Shown one piece after another: positions 16,901 through 22,425 of a stretch of 33,814 bases of DNA. Source of the stretch: Gemmatimonadota bacterium (GTDB lineage Bacteria; Gemmatimonadota; Gemmatimonadetes; Gemmatimonadales; Gemmatimonadaceae); assembly GCA_016200495.1 (NCBI GenBank), contig JACQES010000252.1, positions 1-33,814 of the forward strand, in the 5' to 3' direction. Below the pieces are notes generated by a model. It searched no databases and was not told where the DNA came from. It worked only from the letters and a program-made list of their open reading frames with translations. Position numbers and translations under genes: made by a program. The first letter of the stretch is position 1; every line of letters begins with the position of its first letter.

Positions 16901-17480
16901 GTACGGAGGGCCCTTCGGCGAGGGCTGGTTCTACCAGAGCGAGGACCTGCTCGGCGACAGCAAGCTGCGCCACTTCACGCACCCGGTGGACATCGACACC
17001 AAGGTGCGCCGCCGTGGCGCCGGCAACGCCCCCGGGCCGGCCGGCTTCGCGGTGAAGGAGGAGTACGCGATGTGGCAGCACGCGGAGGACGTCGCCAAGG
17101 CGGTCGCCGCGGGCGGACGGATCGGCGTGGGCAGCCACGGCCAGCTCCAGGGGCTCGGCATGCACTGGGAGCTCTGGCTGCTGCAGTCGGGCGGCCTCTC
17201 GACGCACGACGCCCTCAAGGCGGCGACGATCGTGGGCGCGGAGGCGATCGGCCTCTCGACCGACGTGGGTTCGCTCGAGGTCGGCAAGATGGCCGACCTG
17301 CTCGTGCTCGATAAGGACCCGCTGGTGAACATCCGCAACAGCAACACGATCAGCATGGTGATGGTCAACGGGCGCCTCTACGACGGCAACACGCTCGACG
17401 AGGTGTACCCGCGCCAGCAGAAGCTGCCGGCGCAGCCGTGGGCGTACACGCGCCCGGCGGCGGTGAACGGCATCAAGTAG
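13965..17480 (+). CDS. Exported TolB-like beta-propeller/amidohydrolase fusion, 1171 aa
   Basis: The protein starts with a Sec-type signal peptide (MRRLFALAALASATALSAAA). Residues about 45-640 carry at least eight PD40/TolB-like blades with SPDG or variants (VSPDGQTIVF, FSPDGKRIVFVSD, YTPDGKYIVAS, LSADGKYLAYAA, FTPDSKAIVV, PSPDGTKLAFS, WSPDSRSLAYV). Residues about 686-734 are a Lys/Asp/Ala-rich charged linker. From about residue 747 an amidohydrolase domain follows, with MPGMVDTHYH (metal ligands H810 and H812), further His in EHTLPI and GSHGQLQG, and LEVGKMADLLVLDKDPL at the C-terminus. The family hydrolyses amide or cyclic bonds, often in dipeptides; the propeller may bind a polymer or peptide substrate. 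I start at ATG 13965; a GTG three bases earlier is possible. No Shine-Dalgarno is visible. Confidence 0.93.
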   Translation: MRRLFALAALASATALSAAAQGGGPGGAAAATPGLPLKAARTHSFTTTKGTWISLDVSPDGQTIVFDLLGDLYTLPITGGKAKRITSGMAFDAQPRFSPDGKRIVFVSDRSGGLNLWTANADGSDTTQVTQGNGNEYASPVYTPDGKYIVASRAGGTFGTAKLWQFHVDGGRGVQLTANPAVPPTLKMMGAAFGKDPRYTYFAARTGDWQYNSVGPQYQVYVWDRENGRVSQVTRRQGSAFRPALSADGKYLAYAARFETKTGLRLRNLETQAEEWLAFPVQRDEIESRAPMDAYPGYAFTPDSKAIVVTYGGEIWRVPVDKSPATKIPFEADVKLEMGPELKFTYRVDTAATFTAKQVRDIAPSPDGTKLAFSALDRLWVMDLPNGTPKRVTTANTGEFSPAWSPDSRSLAYVTWTDAQGGSLMRATIDAKKAWSTKQLAGAGLYNDPAWSPAGDKVVAVRAAAREMQEAGAAFFGPAAAEFILVNANGGAATTIMPTSGMGNPHFTTNPERIYAYGRDGLQSFRWDGTDLKTHLKVTGPLPPGAGGNEQMTLDAGLDAKAGDLWVGGRAARTFAPLPATATHLDNDLEPTPPQPPPAGLVMIAPSGDIAIAHVGMDFYTVAIPQIGATPPTVSVADPNAAPVPVKKLNEIGGEFPAWAAGGKKVMWALGNAVWTYDIARGKAVDDSLKADTKLKAELRKNPATKDSMARVDSIAKADTAAAKKKPGYKPDEMRVAVTANRDQPKGTVVFRGAKTITMKGNEIIENADIVITDNRIVAIGARGSVTIPAGAKVMDVSGKVIMPGMVDTHYHPQWLTPQIHNTQTWQYLAELAYGTTTTRDPQTATTDFMTYGDRVQMGDMVGPRIYTTGPGVFAGENIRDLDHARQVLARYAKYYDTKTLKMYMAGNRQQRQWIIMAAKELGIMPTTEGGLDQRLDLTHGIDGYPGVEHTLPITPKYDDVFQWYKGTQTTNSPTLIVEYGGPFGEGWFYQSEDLLGDSKLRHFTHPVDIDTKVRRRGAGNAPGPAGFAVKEEYAMWQHAEDVAKAVAAGGRIGVGSHGQLQGLGMHWELWLLQSGGLSTHDALKAATIVGAEAIGLSTDVGSLEVGKMADLLVLDKDPLVNIRNSNTISMVMVNGRLYDGNTLDEVYPRQQKLPAQPWAYTRPAAVNGIK

Positions 17481-17488
17481 CGATCGAC

Positions 17489-17520
17489 GCCGGGCGAGGC
17501 GATCGGTCGCCTCGCCCGGC
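17489..17520. terminator. Perfect 14-bp hairpin after the amidohydrolase gene
   Basis: GCCGGGCGAGGCGA at 17489-17502 pairs perfectly with its reverse complement at 17507-17520 around a TCGG loop. It begins eight bases after the stop codon at 17480. No T-tract follows, so it is either an intrinsic terminator of the T-less, high-GC kind or a 3'-end stabilising structure. Confidence 0.7.
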
Positions 17521-17534
17521 ACGCTGCACGACAT

Positions 17535-17574
17535 GAAGGACCTGCCGGTGCCCTTGGGCGCCGGCAGGGCCTTC
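17535..17574. terminator. Second hairpin between amidohydrolase and CopD-like genes
   Basis: GAAGG at 17535-17539 and CCTGCCGGTGCCC at 17541-17553 pair with GGGCGCCGGCAGG at 17556-17568 and CCTTC at 17570-17574. There is one G-U pair and one A/G mismatch. The downstream GTCATTT is only a weak T-rich tail. It lies 14 bases after the first hairpin and just before the next gene, so it may separate the two transcription units, or it may affect translation of the CopD-like gene that begins 15 bases later. Confidence 0.65.
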
Positions 17575-17588
17575 GTCATTTAGGGGGA

Positions 17589-18077
17589 ATGGCGTTCAAG
17601 TTGCTCGTCACGCTGCACCTGCGGGCCGCGATCGTCTGGGCGGGCGGCATCGCGTTCCTCGCGCTCGTGGGCGCGCCGGCGCTGCGCGGGCTCGACGACG
17701 CCGCGCTCCGGCAGCGGCTGTTCGACGCACTGGGCCGGCGGTTCCGCACCGTGGGATGGAGCGCGGTCACCGTGTCGGTGGTGACGGGGCTGTTCCTGCT
17801 CCACGCGCGCGGGTGGCTCGACCCCGCGGTGCTCGGCTCGGCTGCCTTCTGGGGTACCGGTGCGGGGGTGGCGCTCACGCTCAAGCTCGTCGCGCTCGCC
17901 GCGATGTTCGCCATCAACGGCTGGCATGACTTCGTGGACGGGCCACGCGCGTCGGCGGCCACGGCGGGAACGCCTGACGCCCTGAGGCTTCGCCGGCGGG
18001 CGATGGTGCTGGCGCGCGTGGGCGCGGTGGCCGCGCTCGCGGTGCTGGTGGCGGGGGTGTGGGTGGCGCGGAGCTAG
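17589..18077 (+). CDS. CopD-like integral membrane protein
   Basis: A 162-residue membrane protein with four hydrophobic segments: about residues 5-30 (LVTLHLRAAIVWAGGIAFLALVG), 52-72 (VGWSAVTVSVVTGLFLLHARG), 84-110 (AFWGTGAGVALTLKLVALAAMFAIN) and 136-158 (ARVGAVAALAVLVAGVWV). The His in LHLRAAIVWAGG and the HDF after helix three fit the CopD/cytochrome-b561-like topology of copper-resistance D proteins, but no copper genes are nearby. The ATG at 17589 has AGGGGG immediately upstream at very short spacing, so initiation could be weak. It is the last gene with core-like high GC before the accessory island. The function is uncertain; heme or copper handling is possible. Confidence 0.78.
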   Translation: MAFKLLVTLHLRAAIVWAGGIAFLALVGAPALRGLDDAALRQRLFDALGRRFRTVGWSAVTVSVVTGLFLLHARGWLDPAVLGSAAFWGTGAGVALTLKLVALAAMFAINGWHDFVDGPRASAATAGTPDALRLRRRAMVLARVGAVAALAVLVAGVWVARS

Positions 18078-18365
18078 CTGCTGACTCGCGAGAAGAAGAC
18101 GCAAGGGCACAGGACGTCACCGGAACGCTTCACGTCCGTCGCCGACCTCACGGTGTCAATCAGAACTACATGCAGCGCCAGATCACAATCCTCTGGCTCC
18201 CCTTGGCGACTCGACGGGGCTGGCTGCAGAGGAATAAGGTTTGGCCTCGGAAGGTGCCGCATCCGGATCACGCGCCGTGCTGACCGACATGAGGATGCTG
18301 CACGACTGGTGTCATTTGCGTATCTTTGAGGAGTCGTTTGTCACCACTCCATCCCCGAGCCCGTC
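18078..18365. other. Gene-free left edge of the low-GC accessory island
   Basis: These 288 bases hold no gene that I can support. Base composition falls visibly relative to the left flank, and the short open frames here have no family-like features. I saw no tRNA, integrase fragment or direct repeat marking an attachment site. The only signal is a promoter-like octamer at 18321-18328. The region could be the ragged left junction of an acquired segment. Confidence 0.5.
18321..18328 (+). promoter_or_regulatory. TATCTTTG -7/-10-like element before the antitoxin gene
   Basis: TATCTTTG lies 37 bases upstream of the antitoxin ATG at 18366. It fits both a sigma-70 -10 hexamer (TATCTT) and the TAnnTTTG -7 element known from Bacteroidota promoters. 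The corresponding upstream box is poor: CTGCAC at 17-bp spacing is a weak -35, and no TTTG is present at the Bacteroidota -33 position. It is a likely promoter site by position only. Confidence 0.35.
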
Positions 18366-18806
18366 ATGACAATCCGCGCCGTCGCTGGGAAGTTGGGGGG
18401 TCGCCGAGTGCTCCGTCGCGACGTTACCACCGGGGCCGACCTCATCGCTCTCGTGCGGGTCGGTCTGCCGTCGAAGTCACTTGAACTGCTTCTGGAAGCA
18501 CTACAGGAGTACGACATTCCTTCGTCAGTGATCTATAAGGCAATAGGCAACGTGCGTACATTGCAGCGCAAGCGCGGCGAGCGTAGTCGACTGTCTCCCG
18601 CCGAATCGGATCGCCTCGCCCGATTGGCCCGCGTCCTTGTGCGCGCCGAGGACGCGCTGGGTGACAGTGACCGCGGGCGTCGCTGGATCGCGATGCCCAA
18701 TCGAGCCCTCGGTGGCGACCGACCGATCGATCTCCTCGACAGCGACGTCGGCACCACGGTAGTCGAGCAAGTCCTGGGCCGCATCGAACACGGAGTGTAC
18801 GACTAG
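18366..18806 (+). CDS. ParS/MbcA/Xre-type antitoxin (DUF2384-like)
   Basis: A 146-residue antitoxin of the Xre/MbcA/ParS group. Residues about 20-80 form the helical DNA-binding part (LIALVRVGLPSKSLELLLEAL, then KAIGNVRTLQRKRGERSRLSPAESDRLARLARVL). The C-terminal toxin-binding domain has EDALGDSDRGRRWIAMPNRALGG, then RPIDLLDSDVGTTVVEQVLGRIEHGVYD, where the conserved RPIDLL and G-x-x-x-V-x-x-x-L-x-R-I-x-x-G-V are diagnostic. In known systems the antitoxin blocks the toxin active site with its C-terminal tail and represses its own operon. The RES toxin starts four bases after its stop. The ATG at 18366 has no clear Shine-Dalgarno. Codon use is less GC-biased than in the left flank, consistent with acquisition. 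Confidence 0.92.
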   Translation: MTIRAVAGKLGGRRVLRRDVTTGADLIALVRVGLPSKSLELLLEALQEYDIPSSVIYKAIGNVRTLQRKRGERSRLSPAESDRLARLARVLVRAEDALGDSDRGRRWIAMPNRALGGDRPIDLLDSDVGTTVVEQVLGRIEHGVYD

Positions 18807-18810
18807 CGAA

Positions 18811-19266
18811 ATGCGCGTATATCGCCTGTGCCGACGGCCGTACGCGGTGCTTGACGGAGAGGGCGCCAGACTCCACGGCGGCCGATGGAACAGTCCCGGT
18901 CGCCCTGTAGTGTACACTTCGTCGTCACTGTCACTGTCCGCGCTCGAGTTCCTCATTCACGTCGACATTTCCCTCGTTCCCGACGACCTCGTCTCCCTCA
19001 CGATCGAGCTCCCATCGGCGATTTCGGTGCTCGAAGTGGATCTGGGCTCGCTACCCTCTTCGTGGAACAGCCCTATGAAGGTCGAGGAGTGCCAACGAAT
19101 CGGCGACGCGTGGCTTGCGCGCGGGGAGAGTGCCGCGCTTCGAGTCCCCTCAGTTGCCGTGCCGAGCGAGTGGAACATTCTTCTGAACCCGAGCCATCCC
19201 GATCATCGGCGCATCCGGATGCTCAGCTCCACGCCGTTTCATTTCGACACGCGCTTACTTGGCTAG
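18811..19266 (+). CDS. RES-domain toxin (NAD+-degrading family)
   Basis: A 151-residue RES toxin. Conserved residues are visible with the right spacing: R25 in GGRWNSPG, Y35 in VVYTSSS, E46 in SALEFLIH and the Ser in PSEWNILLNPSHPD. RES toxins such as MbcT and Res deplete NAD+ by phosphorolysis or hydrolysis; ParT from Sphingobium ADP-ribosylates PRPP synthetase. Which activity applies here cannot be told from sequence. The gene follows the ParS/Xre-type antitoxin by four bases, giving the usual antitoxin-toxin order. Its last eight bases overlap a TTG that opens the reading frame of the sigma factor downstream. All key residues are intact, so the module looks functional. Confidence 0.93.
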   Translation: MRVYRLCRRPYAVLDGEGARLHGGRWNSPGRPVVYTSSSLSLSALEFLIHVDISLVPDDLVSLTIELPSAISVLEVDLGSLPSSWNSPMKVEECQRIGDAWLARGESAALRVPSVAVPSEWNILLNPSHPDHRRIRMLSSTPFHFDTRLLG

Positions 19267-19966
19267 TTCATCGCGTGTCTCCCCAATCACGGCGCGGCGA
19301 CATTTCACATCTGTCTCGCGAAATCCGCTCGGAGGCCTAGCGACGTCAACTCAGTCGGAAGGAGATAGTCACAGGGAGCCGCGTGCCCGAGCGGCGAGGC
19401 CGGGCAGGGCTTCGGACGCGCTCTTGCGTCAGCTTTCAGAGCCGGACCCGGCCTGCCGCGACGCGATCAATCTCCTAGCGGCGGGCTCGTTGGGCGGGAT
19501 CGTGCTGGCACAGTTGCGTCGGCGCTGCCACGGCGACGAGGATTTGGCCAGTGATCTGGCCCAAGAGACGTGGCGTCGCATCTGGAAGGCGAGAGGAACC
19601 TGGCAGGCCAACTCGGGCGGTGCCGCGATCGGCTTTGTACTCGCTGTGGCCCACAACTGTTACTTGTCGCATGTTCGGTCTGATTTCCGACGCGTGAATC
19701 GTGAGTCGGAAGCGGCCCGAGAGTCTGCGGGGCGCGATGCGCTCCCGAGCTATTCGGTCGATGACCTCATGGATTTGCATGCGGCCCTCAAACGACTCGA
19801 CGCCCCGGACCGCGAGCTCCTCGAGCTTGCGTACTTCCGCGATGCATCGGACGAGGCTCTGGCCGCACATCTCGGTCTCACCAAGGAGGCTGCAAAAAAG
19901 CGCCGGCAGGCGGCGTTGTCTCGCCTGCGCGCAACCTTCGTTCATCCATCCGATCGAGAGCCGTAG
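19259..19966 (+). CDS. Sigma-70 family (ECF-like) RNA polymerase sigma factor
   Basis: The protein has at most 235 residues if begun at TTG 19259, overlapping the toxin stop. The conserved part starts only near residue 52. Region 2 shows DLASDLAQETWRRIWKARGTW and a DNA-melting-like FVLAVAHNCYLSHVRSDFRR. Region 4 shows LKRLDAPDRELLELAYFRDASDEALAAHLGLTKEAAKKRRQAALSRLR, a helix-turn-helix. The start is unsure: TTG 19424 also fits the domain, and the AAGGAG at 19359-19364 has no in-frame start at normal distance. There is no recognisable zinc-finger anti-sigma gene next to it. I infer that it directs RNA polymerase to promoters within this island, perhaps its own. Confidence 0.8.
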   Translation: MASSSRVSPITARRHFTSVSRNPLGGLATSTQSEGDSHREPRARAARPGRASDALLRQLSEPDPACRDAINLLAAGSLGGIVLAQLRRRCHGDEDLASDLAQETWRRIWKARGTWQANSGGAAIGFVLAVAHNCYLSHVRSDFRRVNRESEAARESAGRDALPSYSVDDLMDLHAALKRLDAPDRELLELAYFRDASDEALAAHLGLTKEAAKKRRQAALSRLRATFVHPSDREP

Positions 19967-20017
19967 CGAGCACGCGCGGCCGATCGTCTTCACTCCCCCT
20001 ACCCTCATTGCGACCAC

Positions 20018-20359
20018 ATGCCGAATCGCTCCTCCTCCCGCACACCGACCGGCAGTCATCGTGTACCGAGCTCCGCTCCGGATTCAGAGTCCCTAAAGGT
20101 CCTGTTCGAGGCGATGACGGTCGAGACCGAGCCTGTTGCTCATGAACGGCCATTGATTCGGCGCGTCCGCGGTCGTCTGACGCGCGCACTCACTTGGGTT
20201 GACGAGTCAGTGCCGGAGCCGGACGGCGGTAGCGCCGACGACGCGATGTCGCGGGCTGACTCAGCCGCGCCTCCGGAGCACGCGCCCCCGCCGGACTCTA
20301 CGCAGTCGCTCATGCGCTCACTCCCCCGCCGCCCCCACCGAGCAGAATCGGACCCCTGA
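20018..20359 (+). CDS. Small hypothetical protein between sigma and HTH genes
   Basis: A 113-residue protein with no family that I recognise. Residues about 24-65 (SESLKVLFEAMTVETEPV, then RPLIRRVRGRLTRALTWVDES) look helical and amphipathic; both ends are Ser/Pro-rich and probably disordered. It has no membrane helix and no Cys/His cluster, so it is not a classical ZAS-type anti-sigma factor. It could still be a small soluble regulator of the sigma factor before it, but only the position suggests this. The ATG at 20018 lies 51 bases after the sigma stop without a clear Shine-Dalgarno, and the stop is 30 bases before the HTH-protein start. Coding status is moderately likely. Confidence 0.55.
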   Translation: MPNRSSSRTPTGSHRVPSSAPDSESLKVLFEAMTVETEPVAHERPLIRRVRGRLTRALTWVDESVPEPDGGSADDAMSRADSAAPPEHAPPPDSTQSLMRSLPRRPHRAESDP

Positions 20360-20389
20360 TCTTTTCTCCGTTCCCCGTCTGGAGCGCCC

Positions 20390-21319
20390 ATGGCCGCGAG
20401 AACCGCATACTCGGAGCCAACGCCGATCCTGACCCTCCCGCCCTTCAAGCACGTATCGAGGGAGGTTCGCAACCAGATTTGGACTAAGCTTGAGCAGCTC
20501 AATGACACCATGGAGCCGCATGGATTTGCGGCTGAAGTGCCGTGTCGGGATGGGCCCTTGGTGGAGATAGCGGAGAAAAAGTGGCGAGATGTCATCGCGG
20601 AGGACGCTGAGACACTTCGGCATCGTCCGGCGGTGGTGGCGATTACGGGGCTTCCAACTCGTGGCATCCACGCGCTTCTCGACCGCGCCGCCGACCTAGG
20701 GGTGCCGCAGCTTCATCTGCATTGGCCAGGAACGCTCCCCATAGCGACGCGCGGGCGCGTGCTTCTCTCCAGTCTCATCGACTCAGCGGGTTACTGGCGG
20801 GAGGAGGTTGGTCGTGTGCTTCACGAGTACGGCGCGTCGCTGCACAAGGCGTTCGCGTCGCAGGGAGGACATTCTCATCGTGTTCCGCCCGCCCCTGCGC
20901 ACGACCCTCGGCCGGTGCGGCTGGAGTACCTGAGGAATGCGCACGACCCGCTGCCGCTCTCGCCCGAGCTGCTTGCAGAGCGGGCTGGACTCCCGCGCGG
21001 CCGAGTCGAGGCAATGTGCCTCCTGGCATGGGACGACATTGACCTGCACATGAAGTCGGCGCGCGCGCTGGCGAAGGCGCTCGACGTCCCGTTGCGCGCT
21101 CTGCTTGTGGATAGCGATCGGGACGCAGGTATCATCATTCGCTGCGGGCAGATCGAACTCGAGGCGAAGGTCCGGCGGAGCAGCGGGCGAGTGCGCGCGC
21201 AGGCACTGCGCCAGGTTTTCTTCCGGACCGATCCATCGAACGAGTTGGCGCGGCTCTCGATCGCGCAAATTCGCGCGATTTTTTCCCATGCTGAACGCTC
21301 TCAGGGAGAATCCAAGTGA
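20390..21319 (+). CDS. 309-aa protein with XRE-like HTH in its C-terminal half
   Basis: Residues about 185-240 (LPLSPELLAERAGLPRGRVEAM, then the segment DDIDLHMKSARALAKALDVPLRALLV) read as an XRE-type helix-turn-helix in which SARALAKALDVPLRAL is the typical last helices. The N-terminal 180 residues are not recognised; AVVAITGLPTRGIHALLDRA followed by VPQLHLHWPGTLPI suggests an alpha/beta core. The C-terminal 60 residues have IIIRCGQIELEAKVRR and SIAQIRAIFSHAERS. XRE repressors are the substrates of ImmA/IrrE peptidases (ImmR, DdrO), and the ImmA/IrrE gene begins at the overlapping GTGA, so this is the likely partner. GGAG precedes the ATG at 20390 at good spacing. It is the strongest candidate here for a new regulator type. 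Confidence 0.8.
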   Translation: MAARTAYSEPTPILTLPPFKHVSREVRNQIWTKLEQLNDTMEPHGFAAEVPCRDGPLVEIAEKKWRDVIAEDAETLRHRPAVVAITGLPTRGIHALLDRAADLGVPQLHLHWPGTLPIATRGRVLLSSLIDSAGYWREEVGRVLHEYGASLHKAFASQGGHSHRVPPAPAHDPRPVRLEYLRNAHDPLPLSPELLAERAGLPRGRVEAMCLLAWDDIDLHMKSARALAKALDVPLRALLVDSDRDAGIIIRCGQIELEAKVRRSSGRVRAQALRQVFFRTDPSNELARLSIAQIRAIFSHAERSQGESK

Positions 21320-22255
21320 ACAGCAGAGTTGGCTTGAGCGACGGCGCGGTGGCATCCATCCAACTCAACCTGCCCATTCGCTTGCACGATCGCTCTCCGA
21401 GCCCCGATCGCCTGCTCGCGGAACTGCTCGGTCAGGACTACGCCTCTCTATGCGACCTTCCAGCCGGTCGGTCAGTCGAGGTACTCGCGAAGCGATTGGG
21501 CGTCGAGGTCAAGCGACTCCCAATGGAGACACTTGGTCAACTGCTCGCCGACTCAACGCGACCGGTTGTTCTACTGCGCGAAGACGCCGATCCCAGACGA
21601 CAGCGTTACACCTTGGCGCACGAGCTTGCGCATCTGCTCGTATGTCGAGCAAGCGAGCGTCGGTTTGTCTCGCCTGCCCTCCGCGAGGTCACAAGGTGCG
21701 AGAGCATTAGCACGCTTGAGTGGCACGTCGATCGCATGCGTCGCTCGGCCAAGCTGGAATTCGTGGTCTCGACGCGGCGTTTGAGCTCAAGAAGCGCTTC
21801 TCGGCTAGCCTTGTCGCTGTTTGTCGACGGCTTGCATTTGTCACGAGCGACTACCTCACCCTCGCTTGCACTCTTCGCCCGGCTCCGGGAAAGGCAACCT
21901 GCTGCCGTGTCGACTGGTCCGTCTGCCGGAATCCTCGGGTATCGTTCGTGCCACGAAATAAGAGCCTCTCCGACGAGGGACCGGCCGCGCGAGCGATCCA
22001 GACCCGTCGCCCCGTGCACGCGCTCGTGACTGTCGACGTCGCCGACCACGAGCTTCAGGTAGCGCGGGCCTACGCCGTCCCGTATTCAGCAAAGGGCGCT
22101 TTGCTCCTTCTCGACCTCGCCTGTGACACTCCGCTCGGTTCGACTCTGGACATTGCACCACGCCTCTTGGCGATTCGTTCCCGTCGTCGCGGCTCGGAAC
22201 GGTCGAACTCATCGGCAGTTCGGTCGCCAGCAACATTTGCGAGATATTCAGGTGA
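21316..22255 (+). pseudogene. ImmA/IrrE-family metallo-endopeptidase gene, apparently frameshifted twice
   Basis: Begins at GTG 21316, overlapping the preceding stop (GTGA), with GGGAGAA upstream. The first frame gives RQRYTLAHELAHLL with the zinc motif H102-E-L-A-H106 and LEWHVDRM. Between about 21711 and 21790 family-like sequence continues in a second frame: AAFELKKRFSASLVAVCRRLAFV, then NPRVSFVPR and GALLLLDLA. Between 22127 and about 22160 it passes to the third frame, which ends GTVELIGSSVASNICEIF at a TGA at 22253-22255. Both changes go the same way (-1 or +2). ImmA/IrrE enzymes cleave XRE repressors to start excision or stress programmes. Without frameshifting, translation of the first frame stops at 22029 with an unrelated tail. 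Decay or assembly error are both possible; I favour decay. Confidence 0.72.
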
Positions 22256-22324
22256 ATCCCGCGAGTGACAGCAGCTCCGCACGGACAGCATCGCCTGAAG
22301 CTCGGTGAAGAAGATGATGTTCCC

Positions 22325-22378
22325 TTTCGCTGGCTTACGGCGCGCTACGACGGGTCCCACATGAACGAGCCAGCGAAA
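22325..22378. repeat. Inverted repeat at the right edge of the island
   Basis: TTTCGCTGGCT at 22325-22335 is repeated inverted as AGCCAGCGAAA at 22368-22378 with 32 bases between. It lies in the 170-base gap between the broken peptidase gene and the oxidoreductase gene, about where GC returns to the core level. It could be a relic of the insertion boundary or a regulatory dyad of the oxidoreductase, but an 11-bp match is also near chance expectation for a window of this size. Confidence 0.4.
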
Positions 22379-22425
22379 CGCGGATACCCCTTTCCGGCAC
22401 GGGGCCTCGTGTCAAGATTGAGGAC

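Noticed and set aside
14000-17579. Long minus-strand frames opposite the amidohydrolase gene
   Set aside because: Antisense shadows of a gene with clear propeller and amidohydrolase motifs; Arg/His/Val-rich, with no domain.
18059-18283. Possible 74-residue gene at the left edge of the island
   Set aside because: Overlaps the end of the CopD-like gene, starts at a GTG without a ribosome-binding site, and shows no recognisable pattern.
19383-19475. GTG at 19383 as the sigma-factor start after the AAGGAG
   Set aside because: It is in a different frame from the sigma domains, stops within about 90 bases and is too far from the Shine-Dalgarno.
21720-22268. Separate 182-residue gene downstream of the HELAH frame
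   Set aside because: Its sequence reads as the continuation of the ImmA/IrrE protein rather than a new protein; there is no ribosome-binding site at its GTG, and its last part leaves the family-like frame.
18078-22425. Attachment-site direct repeats or a tRNA flanking the island
   Set aside because: Comparing both edges gave only an 8-base GAAGAAGA match; no tRNA-like cloverleaf was seen.
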